64,000 nt of DNA from DATDIC01 sp963777625 (GTDB taxonomy: Bacteria; Pseudomonadota; Alphaproteobacteria; Acetobacterales; Acetobacteraceae): the NCBI GenBank assembly GCA_963777625.1, contig CAVZRO010000001.1, forward strand, positions 62,001 through 126,000, written 5' to 3'. Made by a program: the position numbers and the translations under genes. Under the pieces are notes generated by a model that did not search any database, was not told the DNA's origin, and saw only the letters and a program-made list of their open reading frames with translations. Position 1 is the stretch's first letter, and every line of letters begins with the position of its first letter. Positions 36,321-44,199 of the stretch are shown here, one piece after another.

Positions 36321-37511
36321 TCAGACCTCCTTGAGCTTTATGCTACTGACACCCTGGCTGGTTTCGTTTGAGATGACCTTGAACTTGGTCCCGGGCGGGA
36401 ACAGCACCTCCCGTTCATTGGGAAACCGCGAGAAGGCAGCGACATCCTTGCCAGTGGACTTGTCGGTACCGGTGATCGTGATCTGGAGGCTGCCATCGAA
36501 CTTGAAGCCGACGCCGGTACTCCAGAACGCCCTGATTTGAAAAGTGTTGCCTTTCTTGTATTGCGCATCGGATCCCGGCCAGGGCTTTTCGCCCCGGTTG
36601 GTCGGCCAGTTGTCGAATTTGGGCAGCCTTTTCAACGACTCGACCACGACGTCGGTCAGCGCCTTGCACTCGGCCTTGCGGCCGTCGTCGCGTTGCCGGC
36701 CGATCCCCAGCAGAATCTCGTTGATGTCCGTGTATGCACTCGTTGTGTATTCCGCGACGGCTGCTCCGAGTGCCGGATTCAGGGTGCTGATGTCGGCGCC
36801 TGTCGCCAACGCGGTCAGCTTCATGTTCGTCATCATCGCCGGCAGCTTTGGAAACGTGTTGGCCATCAGGTCGACAGATTTGTCCGTCGCCTGCTCGCCT
36901 TTCACTGCCGTCACCAACGGCCCGGCGAGAACCTCGTTGCGATACTGATCCATGAACGGCCGGAGTTGCTCGAACGCAACCGACCACACATTGGCGGCCC
37001 TTTCGCAATCGATCGTCTTGTTGGCCTCCAGCGCATCAAGCGCCAGTGCGACGTCCTTGCCGGGCTGTATGAGATAGCTGAGATCGGGCCCGCCGTCTTT
37101 CTTGTCGCCTGTGCTCTTTTGTTTCGCCAGTTTGGCGAAGTACTCCGCCTTCATGCGCTGGTCGTCGACGATGTCCCAGCGTTTCAGAAAAGTCGACACC
37201 GTAGTGGGTGCCGTTGCCGCCGCCGCCTCGGCTTCCTGCTTGATGGGCTCAAGGTCGTCGTTTCTCTGATCATTGAGGGTCTTCAGGTTCGCGTTATTGA
37301 AGCGAGTCACGAAGTCGGTGTACTGCGCCTGTAAATTGGCGTGAACGAGACCCTCTTTCTTGGCCAGCCGATCGATTTCATTCTTTATTATATCTAAATA
37401 CGCCGTCACTTTGCCGGTGCGGATCTGCACCAGATTATCGGTGTGGATATCGAATGCCATCCGCAAGCCTCGATCGCCGACCTCCCGGACCTTCTTGAAA
37501 AGATCGCTCAT
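36321..37511 (-). CDS. ADP-ribosyltransferase toxin (ART R-S-E type) with large N-terminal region
   Basis: A 396-residue protein. Residues 1-260 are helical with no family recognised. The last 140 form an arginine-type ADP-ribosyltransferase: EYTTSAYTDINEILLG, then LKRLPKFDNWPTNRG (motif 1 Arg), YKKGNTFQIRAFWSTGVG (STS-like motif, here STG) and FSRFPNEREVLFPPGTKFKV with the catalytic E-x-E. The NEREVLFPPGTKFKV block is characteristic of secreted bacterial and ecto-ART toxins. ATG 37511 (MSDLFKKVREVGD) is the first sensible start. The gene precedes an ADP-ribosylglycohydrolase by 5 bp. Confidence 0.85.
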   Translation of the reverse strand: MSDLFKKVREVGDRGLRMAFDIHTDNLVQIRTGKVTAYLDIIKNEIDRLAKKEGLVHANLQAQYTDFVTRFNNANLKTLNDQRNDDLEPIKQEAEAAAATAPTTVSTFLKRWDIVDDQRMKAEYFAKLAKQKSTGDKKDGGPDLSYLIQPGKDVALALDALEANKTIDCERAANVWSVAFEQLRPFMDQYRNEVLAGPLVTAVKGEQATDKSVDLMANTFPKLPAMMTNMKLTALATGADISTLNPALGAAVAEYTTSAYTDINEILLGIGRQRDDGRKAECKALTDVVVESLKRLPKFDNWPTNRGEKPWPGSDAQYKKGNTFQIRAFWSTGVGFKFDGSLQITITGTDKSTGKDVAAFSRFPNEREVLFPPGTKFKVISNETSQGVSSIKLKEV

Positions 37512-37557
37512 TGCGCCATCCCACTTCCCTGCCCGGGGGTTGTCCGATCCGGTGTCA

Positions 37558-38103
37558 TCACTGCATCCCCGCCTCGACCGCCGCCGAAAGCGCCGCCAGC
37601 GCCGGTCCAAGCGTCGAGCGGATGGAAACAGCCGCGCCGATTGTGTTGGCGTCGCAGGCGGCGATCCGCTTGTCCGCTCCGATAAGGCCGCTGACATCCT
37701 GCACGACTTTCAGCAGGGCGGTGCCGCCAGCCTTCATCGACGCGCTGTCTCCCTTGCCTACGCCCTGCAGCGCGGCCACCAGGCGGGGCTTGAATTCGGC
37801 CATCATCTTCGGGAGGCCGATCTCCGATATGACCAGCAGGCCGTCGTCATTGGTCTTGCGCAGCGCCAATTGCAGGGCCGCGATCTGCTGGTCCACCGCC
37901 GCTATCGCCGACTCGCACGCGATCCGCGCGGTGTTCCAGTCAGGCGCCGCGCCGTGGGCAGCAGTCGTCTGCGCGTGGTCCGTCCCGTCCGCCGCGGAAT
38001 TCTGGCCGGGCACTGGGACCGTCACGCCGAGCACGCGCGACACCCATTCCTGTTTCGCCGTCGCGCTGTCGCTCACCGCCAAGCTCCCCGCAGTCGAAAC
38101 CAT
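37558..38103 (-). CDS. Helical protein upstream of the ADP-ribosyltransferase toxin
   Basis: A 181-residue protein, first gene of the three-gene module (46-bp gap to the ART gene). Residues 1-25 contain the short motif AKQEWVSRVLGV; the remainder is helical and ends DKRIAACDANTIGAAVSIRS, TLGPALAALSAAVEA. I know similar helical segments, with the D-x-N-x-x-G-x-x-V/I-x-I-R pattern, as modules in long polymorphic toxin-like proteins, but cannot name a family. It could be a delivery or chaperone component for the toxin. ATG 38103 is chosen because the upstream extension is read through repeat-like DNA; the exact start is uncertain. Confidence 0.6.
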   Translation of the reverse strand: MVSTAGSLAVSDSATAKQEWVSRVLGVTVPVPGQNSAADGTDHAQTTAAHGAAPDWNTARIACESAIAAVDQQIAALQLALRKTNDDGLLVISEIGLPKMMAEFKPRLVAALQGVGKGDSASMKAGGTALLKVVQDVSGLIGADKRIAACDANTIGAAVSIRSTLGPALAALSAAVEAGMQ

Positions 38104-38226
38104 ATCCTGCGTTATTTTAGCCGCTTCGATCGCAGGGTAGGCTTGACCCGACAGGCACCGCAATGCCGAAGCGCGCACCGGGTTGAAATGCCTGGATCGG
38201 AACCGACCGACGACCGTGCACAGCTA

Positions 38227-38347
38227 AGGCTTGCCCGTCTGTCCCTGTCGCGGTCACATGCGGACGATGCGGGTGGCGGTGCCATCGGCCAGGCGTGGGA
38301 GGAGAGGATGCAGATCGGGTTCAACCTGCCCAACAGCGGGCCGTTGT
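38227..38347 (+). repeat. Direct repeat partner: leader and start of the LLM gene
   Basis: Second copy of the about 120-bp sequence at 35009-35128, about 80 percent alike by eye. The two copies lie in the same orientation 3.2 kb apart. Confidence 0.75.
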
Positions 38348-39267
38348 CGGCGCCCGAGACGATGGCGCGGCTGGCCGCGGAAGGCGAGGCACTGGGCTAT
38401 GACTATCTGACGATGACGGATCACGTGGTGCTGCCCGACATGAAGGTGCCGGGCTATCCGTATTCGGAAAGCGGGGAGTTCTACGGCACCGATCCGGCTG
38501 TGCGGCACGAGCAACTGATCGCGATGGGCTGGATCGCGGCGCAGACGAAGCGCATCCGGCTGGTGACGGCGGTGCTGGTGGTGCCGCATCGGCCGGCGGT
38601 GCTGACCGCCAAGATGCTGGCGACGCTGGATGTGCTGTCGGGCGGGCGGCTGGTGGTGGGCGTCGGCGCCGGCTGGCTGAAGGCGGAGTTCGATGCGCTG
38701 GGCACGCCGCCGTTTGCCGAGCGGGGCGCGGTGACGGACGAGTATTTGCGCGCGTTCCGGGCGCTGTGGACGGAGGAACGCCCGAGCTTCGCCGGCAAAT
38801 ACACGGCGTTCGCGGACGTGGTGCTGGCGCCGAAGCCGGTGCAGCGTCCGCATCCGCCGATCTGGGTCGGTGGGGAGAGCCCGCCGGCGTTGCGTCGCAC
38901 GGCCAGGCTGGGCGATGCGTGGTATCCGATCGGGACGAACCGGCAGCATCCGCTGGACTCGCTGCCGCGGCTGCGCGCCGGCATCGAGCGGCTGCGTCGG
39001 GCAACAGCGGAAGCGGGGCGCGATACGGGCAGCGTTGCGGTGGTGTATCGGGTGAAACGAATCGGTGCGGCGCTGCCGGGGCGCGCGTCGGACGGGGAGC
39101 GGCGGCTGTTTTCGGGCAGCGACGCGGACATTGTCGGGGATCTGCGGGCGATGCAGGAGATTGCGGTGAGCGGGGTCGATTTCGATATCGAGGCGCCGGA
39201 CGCGGCTGCGTCGGTCGGCGAATTGCGTCGGTTGAGGGATCGTATCTGGGCGGGTATTCGCGGCTGA
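38308..39267 (+). CDS. LLM-class (F420/FMN-dependent) oxidoreductase
   Basis: A 319-residue luciferase-like monooxygenase. It starts MQIGFNLPNSGPLSAPETMA after GGGAGGAGAGG. Family blocks are DYLTMTDHVVLP, RIRLVTAVLVVPHRPAVLTA, LSGGRLVVGVGAGWLKAEFD, the conserved PVQRPHPPIWVGG and the C-terminal GVDFDIEA. Such enzymes use F420 or FMNH2; which one cannot be told. It lies just upstream of a sugar-type importer and may belong to its pathway. Confidence 0.88.
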   Translation: MQIGFNLPNSGPLSAPETMARLAAEGEALGYDYLTMTDHVVLPDMKVPGYPYSESGEFYGTDPAVRHEQLIAMGWIAAQTKRIRLVTAVLVVPHRPAVLTAKMLATLDVLSGGRLVVGVGAGWLKAEFDALGTPPFAERGAVTDEYLRAFRALWTEERPSFAGKYTAFADVVLAPKPVQRPHPPIWVGGESPPALRRTARLGDAWYPIGTNRQHPLDSLPRLRAGIERLRRATAEAGRDTGSVAVVYRVKRIGAALPGRASDGERRLFSGSDADIVGDLRAMQEIAVSGVDFDIEAPDAAASVGELRRLRDRIWAGIRG

Positions 39268-39291
39268 TAGTTTGGGTACGGACCGCGGCAC

Positions 39292-39342
39292 CCTCACCCG
39301 CCCGCTGCGCGGGCGACCTCTCCCGCGAGCGGGCGAGGTGGG
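39292..39342. repeat. Double palindrome of the CTCTCCCGC type
   Basis: CCCGC/GCGGG followed by ACCTCTCCCGC-GA-GCGGGCGAGGT. It is about 25 bp after the LLM stop and could act as a terminator; related to 8631 and 32693. Confidence 0.6.
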
Positions 39343-39427
39343 TTGCGCGCTCTCTTTGCCGGACTGGTGCAGGTGATCGATTGCGTCTAGCGTCGTCTCA
39401 ATTCGCGTATACGCAAGCAGATAGTGG

Positions 39428-40375
39428 ATGATGGGAGAAACGACCGGCACTTTGACGCGGCGGGGCAGGGTTGTCGCCGGCCCGGGGGGGCCCGAGTACC
39501 GGCTGGGATGGCGCTGGCTTGACCGGCAGTTCGCCCGGCTTGCGGTGCTGCCGACCGCCGCGGTGATGCTGGTGATCTTTGGGCTGCCGCTGCTGTTTTC
39601 GCTGTATCTCAGTCTGCAAGGATGGAGCATCGACCAGTCGCTGTTCGGCGGCACGTTCGTCGGCACCGACAATTACCAGGACCTGCTGACTGATCCGGAT
39701 TTCATCTCCAGCCTGGTGCTGACGCTTGGATACACGGTGGTTACGGTTGCCGCGGAGATGGCGGTCGGGCTGGGCATCGCGCTGCTCTTGAATGTCGATC
39801 TGCCATTGATCGGGTTCTTCCGCACGGCATTGGTGGTGCCGATGATGATGACGCCGATCGTGGCGGCGTTCTGCTGGAAGCTGCTGCTCGATCCCGATCA
39901 CGGCGTGGTGGATTACTGGATCGGCCAGCACATCATCTGGCTCGGTCAGCCGGGGACCGCGCGGCTCTCGGTGGCGCTGGTGAATGTGTGGCAGAACGCG
40001 CCGTACGTCGCGATCCTGCTGCTGGCGGGGCTGCGGTCGCTGCCATCCGAGCCGCTGGAGGCGGCATCGATCGACGGGGCGAGCCGGGTGCAGATGTTCT
40101 GGCACGTGATGCTGCCGCTGCTGCAGCCATTCATCCTGGTGGCGTTGCTGCTGCGCACGATCTTCGAGTTCCGGGCGTTCGACAATGTGTACGTGATGAC
40201 GAGCGGCGGCCCGGCGGATGCCACCATGGTATTGTCGATGTTCACCTACATGGCGTCGTTCGTGCGGTTCGACCTGAGCCTGGGGTCGGCGGCGTCGTGG
40301 GTGATGCTGCTGATCTCGTTGCTGCTGTGCCTGCTGTTCGTGGCGGTGATACGCCGCAAGGGAACGCCGGCATGA
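39428..40375 (+). CDS. Carbohydrate ABC transporter permease (CUT1, UgpA/MalF-like)
   Basis: A 315-residue permease with six membrane helices. The first is LAVLPTAAVMLVIFGLPLLF; the EAA coupling loop is EPLEAASIDGASRVQMFWHV MLP. Blocks FFRTALVVPMMMTPIVAAFC and NVWQNAPYVAILLLAGL fit UgpA-type subunits. The start could equally be ATG 39431. Its stop overlaps the partner permease (ATGA), and a solute-binding protein follows. No ATPase gene is nearby, so a shared MalK/UgpC-type ATPase elsewhere is expected. Confidence 0.92.
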   Translation: MMGETTGTLTRRGRVVAGPGGPEYRLGWRWLDRQFARLAVLPTAAVMLVIFGLPLLFSLYLSLQGWSIDQSLFGGTFVGTDNYQDLLTDPDFISSLVLTLGYTVVTVAAEMAVGLGIALLLNVDLPLIGFFRTALVVPMMMTPIVAAFCWKLLLDPDHGVVDYWIGQHIIWLGQPGTARLSVALVNVWQNAPYVAILLLAGLRSLPSEPLEAASIDGASRVQMFWHVMLPLLQPFILVALLLRTIFEFRAFDNVYVMTSGGPADATMVLSMFTYMASFVRFDLSLGSAASWVMLLISLLLCLLFVAVIRRKGTPA

Positions 40376-41226
40376 GGCGGCTGCTGTTTACGCGCCGGGG
40401 GCGCCGGCGGCTGGTGTTTGCCGCGAGCGTGTATCTGGGGCTGGTGGTGATGGCGGTGCTGTTCCTGTTCCCGCTGGTGTGGATCGCCGGACTGTCGTTC
40501 AAGACACGGTTGCAGGTGTTCGCCAACCCGCCGCTGTTCATCTGGAAGCCGACCATCGAGAACTACATCGCGGTGATACGCGGCGGTGATTTCGGCCCGG
40601 CGTTCGTGAACAGCATGGCGGTGTCGGCCGGGGCGGTGGTGCTGTCGCTGTGCCTCGGTGTGCCGGCCGCCTATGCGATCGCGCGGTTCCCGTTTCGCGG
40701 ACGGTCGTTGCTGTACTTTTCCCTGCTGATCATGCGCATGCTGCCGCCGATCGCGGTGCTGGTGCCGATGTACGTGCTGTTCAGCAAGTTCGGCCTGACG
40801 ACGACGCGGACCTCGGTGGTTCTGGCCTATACCACGTTCAGCCTGCCGCTGGTGGTGTGGATCATGCGCGGCTTCTTCGAGGAGTTGCCGCGTGAGCTGG
40901 AGGAGAGCGCCTGGGTGGATGGGGCGAGCCGCTACACGGCGTTCACCCGGGTGGTGCTGCCGCTGATCCGGCCTGGGCTGGTGGCGGCGGCGATATTGTG
41001 TCTGCAACTGGCGTGGAACGACTTCCTGTTCGCGGCGGTACTGACCAACAATGCCACGCGCACGCTGCCGGTACTGATGGCGGCCTATTCCGGCGGTGAT
41101 ACCGGCGTCGATTGGGGCGGCATGACCGCATCGGGCGTGCTGGTGGTGTTGCCGGTGGTGCTATTCTCGTTCCTGGCGCAACGGCATCTGGTGGCTGGGC
41201 TGTCGTCGGGGGCGGTTAAGGGATAA
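40372..41226 (+). CDS. Carbohydrate ABC transporter permease (CUT1, UgpE/MalG-like)
   Basis: A 284-residue permease of six helices: the first in FAASVYLGLVVMAVLFLFPL, then SFKTRLQVFANPPLFIWKPT and the EAA loop ELEESAWVDGASRYTAFTRV. RMLPPIAVLVPMYVLFSKFG and LCLQLAWNDFLFAAVL are standard MalG-type blocks. ATG 40372 overlaps the previous stop. It pairs with the upstream permease to form the import channel and precedes the binding protein by 16 bp. Confidence 0.93.
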   Translation: MRRLLFTRRGRRRLVFAASVYLGLVVMAVLFLFPLVWIAGLSFKTRLQVFANPPLFIWKPTIENYIAVIRGGDFGPAFVNSMAVSAGAVVLSLCLGVPAAYAIARFPFRGRSLLYFSLLIMRMLPPIAVLVPMYVLFSKFGLTTTRTSVVLAYTTFSLPLVVWIMRGFFEELPRELEESAWVDGASRYTAFTRVVLPLIRPGLVAAAILCLQLAWNDFLFAAVLTNNATRTLPVLMAAYSGGDTGVDWGGMTASGVLVVLPVVLFSFLAQRHLVAGLSSGAVKG

Positions 41227-41242
41227 TGGGAGGATCAGAACA

Positions 41243-42562
41243 ATGAAGCGTCGTGAGTTTCTGACGGCGGCCGGCGTGACGGCAGCAGGCGGTGCGACCG
41301 CGGCGAGGGTTGGCGTGCGTGGCGCGAAAGCGCAGAGCCGGCCGGAGAAGCTGGTGTTCGTCGGCGATAACGGGCCGTGGCACTGGTGCCTGGTGGAGGA
41401 AGTGGCGCCGGCGTTCGAGAAAGAGACCGGTATCAAGATCGACTACACGCTGCTGCCGATCGACGCGCTGAATGCGCGGCTGAAGGCGGAGCTGAACTCC
41501 GGCGGCACGGGGATCGACATCATTCAGTGGACCGGGCAGCAGGCCGGCTGGCTTTCACCGCATCTGGAAGACCATGAGAAGCTGCTGGCCGGCAGCGCCA
41601 GCAAACATCCCGATTTCGACTGGGACGATTTCCTGCCGTCGATCCGGGAGATGGCGACCTGGGACGGCAAGCTTTCGGGCATTCCGTATCGGGTGACGAT
41701 TGGTATTTTCCATTACCAGAAGGCGCTGTTGCAGCAGGTGGGGTTCAACCGGGCGCCGGAAACCTTCGCGGAACTGCAGCAGGCGGCGATCGAATGCACC
41801 AAGGCAGGGGCTTCGGCAAATCGCTTCGGCCTCGGCTATCTCGCCCGCCAAGGGCCGGCGATGGTCGATAGTTACTGCGGATATCTTCGCTCCAACGGCG
41901 GGGATTTCTACGACCCGAAGACCTGGGAGATCAAGATCAACCAGCCGGCGGCGGTAGAGGCGCTGCAATATTACGGCGACCTGATGACGAAGTATCATGT
42001 CGTCGTGCCCGACAGCATCACCTGGGAGTTCGACGAGATCATTGCCGGTGGACAGAACGACCGCTACGCCATGACGGAGACGCTGTCGCCGTACGGCACG
42101 CTGATCAATGATCCGCAGAAGTCGAAGACCGCCGGCAAGTGGGCGTGGTCGATCGTGCCGGGCGCCAAGTCGCGCGACCAGAGCCGGACCTATTTCGGCG
42201 GCTGGAGCCTGGCGGTGCCGAAGGGCGCGAAGAACCAGGAATGGGCGTTCGAGTTCATCCAGATGGCGTGCAGCAAGAAGTGGTTGCGGGAGTTGATGCT
42301 GCGCGGCAATGCGCCGCCACGGGTTTCGGTGCTGAACGATCCGGAGATGGTGGCGAAATTCGGTTGGGCTCCGGCGGCGGCGGAGGCGCTGAAGACGGCG
42401 GTGCTGGATCCGCGCGAGGCGATCTGGGCGACGCTGGAGTTGCAGTTGCGCAGCGGGATTTCGGCGGTGCTGCTGGGACAGAAAGATGCAAAGACGGCGC
42501 TGGATCAGGTGGCGAGCGACTGGCAGCGCAGCATGCGCCGGGCGGGGCTGAAGCCGGCGTAA
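41243..42562 (+). CDS. Extracellular solute-binding protein of the CUT1 importer (Tat-exported)
   Basis: A 439-residue family-1 binding protein. The N-terminus MKRREFLTAAGVTAAGG has the twin-arginine signal (RREFL) with cleavage near KAQS, so it is folded before export. The mature part has FEKETGIKIDYTLLPIDALN and ARLKAELNSGGTGIDIIQWT, then LSGIPYRVTIGIFHYQK and GGWSLAVPKGAKNQEWAFEF, typical for sugar-binding proteins. The ligand cannot be told. It is the last gene of the importer operon. Confidence 0.92.
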   Translation: MKRREFLTAAGVTAAGGATAARVGVRGAKAQSRPEKLVFVGDNGPWHWCLVEEVAPAFEKETGIKIDYTLLPIDALNARLKAELNSGGTGIDIIQWTGQQAGWLSPHLEDHEKLLAGSASKHPDFDWDDFLPSIREMATWDGKLSGIPYRVTIGIFHYQKALLQQVGFNRAPETFAELQQAAIECTKAGASANRFGLGYLARQGPAMVDSYCGYLRSNGGDFYDPKTWEIKINQPAAVEALQYYGDLMTKYHVVVPDSITWEFDEIIAGGQNDRYAMTETLSPYGTLINDPQKSKTAGKWAWSIVPGAKSRDQSRTYFGGWSLAVPKGAKNQEWAFEFIQMACSKKWLRELMLRGNAPPRVSVLNDPEMVAKFGWAPAAAEALKTAVLDPREAIWATLELQLRSGISAVLLGQKDAKTALDQVASDWQRSMRRAGLKPA

Positions 42563-42572
42563 CTGGCGGTGT

Positions 42573-42680
42573 GATGCCGGCCGTCGAGAGGGTGGGTGTT
42601 CCGGGTTAGGCTCGTGCGGGTGGGCATCCACGCGGAGGTCGCAGGTTGCGTGGCAGGCGTTGGATTCCTTGAGTTCACAC
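42573..42680 (+). repeat. Dispersed repeat R2, partial copy
   Basis: GATGCCGGCCGTCGAGAGGG, GTGGGCATCCACGCGGAGGT, GGTTGCGTGGCAGGCGTTGG and ATTCC match the R2 copy at 63385 and then stop, where a palindromic element begins. Confidence 0.65.
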
Positions 42681-42683
42681 ACC

Positions 42684-42836
42684 AAGTGCAACACCCCTGG
42701 AACCGCGGAAGATGGCCCTTTTCCTGGGGTGGAAGCGGTGCTGTGGATAAGTGGCCGTGCGAAGCGGCTTGCAGCGTCCCCGTTCCACGGAGCCACTTAT
42801 CCACGGCAGAAAGCCCCGTCAGAGGGTGTTGCACTT
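42684..42836. mobile_element. MITE-like element with nested inverted repeats
   Basis: AAGTGCAACACCC (42684-42696) and GGGTGTTGCACTT (42824-42836) are perfect 13-bp outer repeats of a 153-bp unit. Inside, GTGGATAAGTGGC (42743-42755) and GCCACTTATCCAC (42792-42804) form a second perfect 13-bp pair. It interrupts the R2 repeat after its ATTCC. It encodes nothing and looks like a non-autonomous element. Confidence 0.6.
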
Positions 42837-42864
42837 CGAACGTGAGTCCACCTTCCCGCCTTCG

Positions 42865-42976
42865 CGGGAATGACGAGATGGGGGCGGGAATGACGAGATG
42901 GGGGCGGGAATGACGAGATGGGGGCGGGAATGACGAGATGGGGGCGGGAATGACGAGATGGGGGCGGGGTGACGGG
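42865..42976 (+). repeat. 20-bp tandem repeat array (about 5 units)
   Basis: The unit GGGGCGGGAATGACGAGATG is repeated four times exactly from 42881 to 42960, preceded by a partial unit and followed by a degenerate one. It starts from the 3' end of the repeat motif CGCGGGAATGACG, so it seems to have arisen by slippage of an R1/R2 repeat end. It lies at the 3' end of the minus-strand epimerase gene. Confidence 0.9.
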
Positions 42977-42994
42977 GGGCGCGGCAGGGTGGGT

Positions 42995-43816
42995 TCAGCG
43001 GGGAGGATGTTCGGCGGAGGAGGCGAAGGAGCCGCCGTGGTGTGGCCATTCCCATTCGCCGCGGTCGGGCGCGTCGACGTCGATGCCTTTCGCGCGCAGC
43101 ATCTCACGGTGGTCCTCGGCGTTGTCGCGCGGGCGGTAGCCGAGCGTGGCCCAGTTGGGGTCGTGGGTCTTCAGGCGCGTGTTGTTGGAATAGCCGTTGA
43201 CCACCATGCAGCCGGGATCAGCGTGGCGCAGGGAGACGTCGACGAGGTGCGCGACATCACCGGGACTGAGCCAGGTGGCGAGGGAGCGCTGGTCGATCGG
43301 CAATGACCGGAACGTGCCGATGCGGAGCGAGACCGAGCGGATGCCGTGGCGGTCATAGTAGTTGCGCAACATGGTCTCGCCCCAGACCTTGAAGGCGCCG
43401 TAGAGACTGTCGGGGCGGGGCGGCAGCTCCGGCGAGACGCTTTCGGTGATCGGGTAGCAGCCGAAGGCGTGATTGCTGCTGGCGAAGATGATGCGCTGCA
43501 CGCCGGCGAGGCGGGCGGACTCGAACACGTCGAACAGGCCGCGTGCGTTGACGCGGAACAGGTCTTCGAGCGTGTAGTCGCCCAGCACGCCAGTCAGGTG
43601 CACGACGGCGCCGACGCCCTGCATCATGCGTTCAAGAGCGGGGCGGTCGGCGATGTCGGCGGTGACGGCTTGTTCGTTGGCGACCAGGTGTTGGATGGGG
43701 CGGATGTCGGTCAGGCGCAGGTGGCGCCAGCGTGCACGAAGGCCGGAGCGGAGCGCGGTGCCGATGGCGCCGGCGGCGCCGGTGATGAGCACGAGGTCGG
43801 TTTCCGGGTTGATCAT
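42995..43816 (-). CDS. NAD-dependent epimerase/dehydratase, uronate dehydrogenase-like
   Basis: A 273-residue extended short-chain dehydrogenase. The nucleotide motif is LVLITGAAGAIGTALRSGL, with D62 in DIADRPAL, the catalytic Tyr-Lys in DSLYGAFKVWGE and IFASSNHAFGCY before it. The last block, SLRIGTFRSLPIDQRSLATW LSPGD, is typical of uronate dehydrogenases, which oxidise uronic acids to aldarolactones. That fits the neighbouring sugar importer. The upstream region carries an R1 repeat. Confidence 0.85.
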   Translation of the reverse strand: MINPETDLVLITGAAGAIGTALRSGLRARWRHLRLTDIRPIQHLVANEQAVTADIADRPALERMMQGVGAVVHLTGVLGDYTLEDLFRVNARGLFDVFESARLAGVQRIIFASSNHAFGCYPITESVSPELPPRPDSLYGAFKVWGETMLRNYYDRHGIRSVSLRIGTFRSLPIDQRSLATWLSPGDVAHLVDVSLRHADPGCMVVNGYSNNTRLKTHDPNWATLGYRPRDNAEDHREMLRAKGIDVDAPDRGEWEWPHHGGSFASSAEHPPR

Positions 43817-43946
43817 GGTGCGGCCCTGGGTTGGCAGGTTATAGATGAAACTTTCCGATGTCCGGTAATTGCCGGCTATTTTCTTCGGTTGTCAACTCGT
43901 CGGACGTCGTGTCACCGGCTCACGGTTGACTTACATCACGCTAGAT

Positions 43947-44062
43947 CCGTCATGCCCGCGAAAAGTCCGTCATGCCCGCGAAGGCGGGCATCCAGGCGAG
44001 AGCCCCGAAATTCTGGGAGTTGGTCTAGTTTCCCCCTTTTTCGTGGGAATGACGAATGTGGG
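43947..44062 (+). repeat. Dispersed palindromic repeat R1
   Basis: CCGTCATGCCCGCG occurs twice, then AAGGCGGGCATCCAGGCGAG, AGCCCCGAAATTCTGGGAGT and CGTGGGAATGACGAATGTGG. The remaining intergenic DNA (43817-43946 and 44063-44199) shows no feature. Confidence 0.8.
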
Positions 44063-44199
44063 TGATGGGGAGGGCGCTCAGCCCTCCGCGGTAAGCGACC
44101 CCTTAACCTTCCTGGGGTAACGGCGATCGTCACTGCGGCCTGATCGCCACGTTCGGTGCATGCCCGGTGACGGCAAGGTTCGTCATCCGGGCAGGTATC

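Noticed and set aside
42740..42806. DnaA-box-like sites as a replication origin
   Set aside because: Only two sites, inside a palindromic mobile-like element, with no dnaA, dnaN or AT-rich unwinding region nearby.
42865..42976. Possible CRISPR array
   Set aside because: The 20-bp units follow each other without spacers and there are no cas genes.
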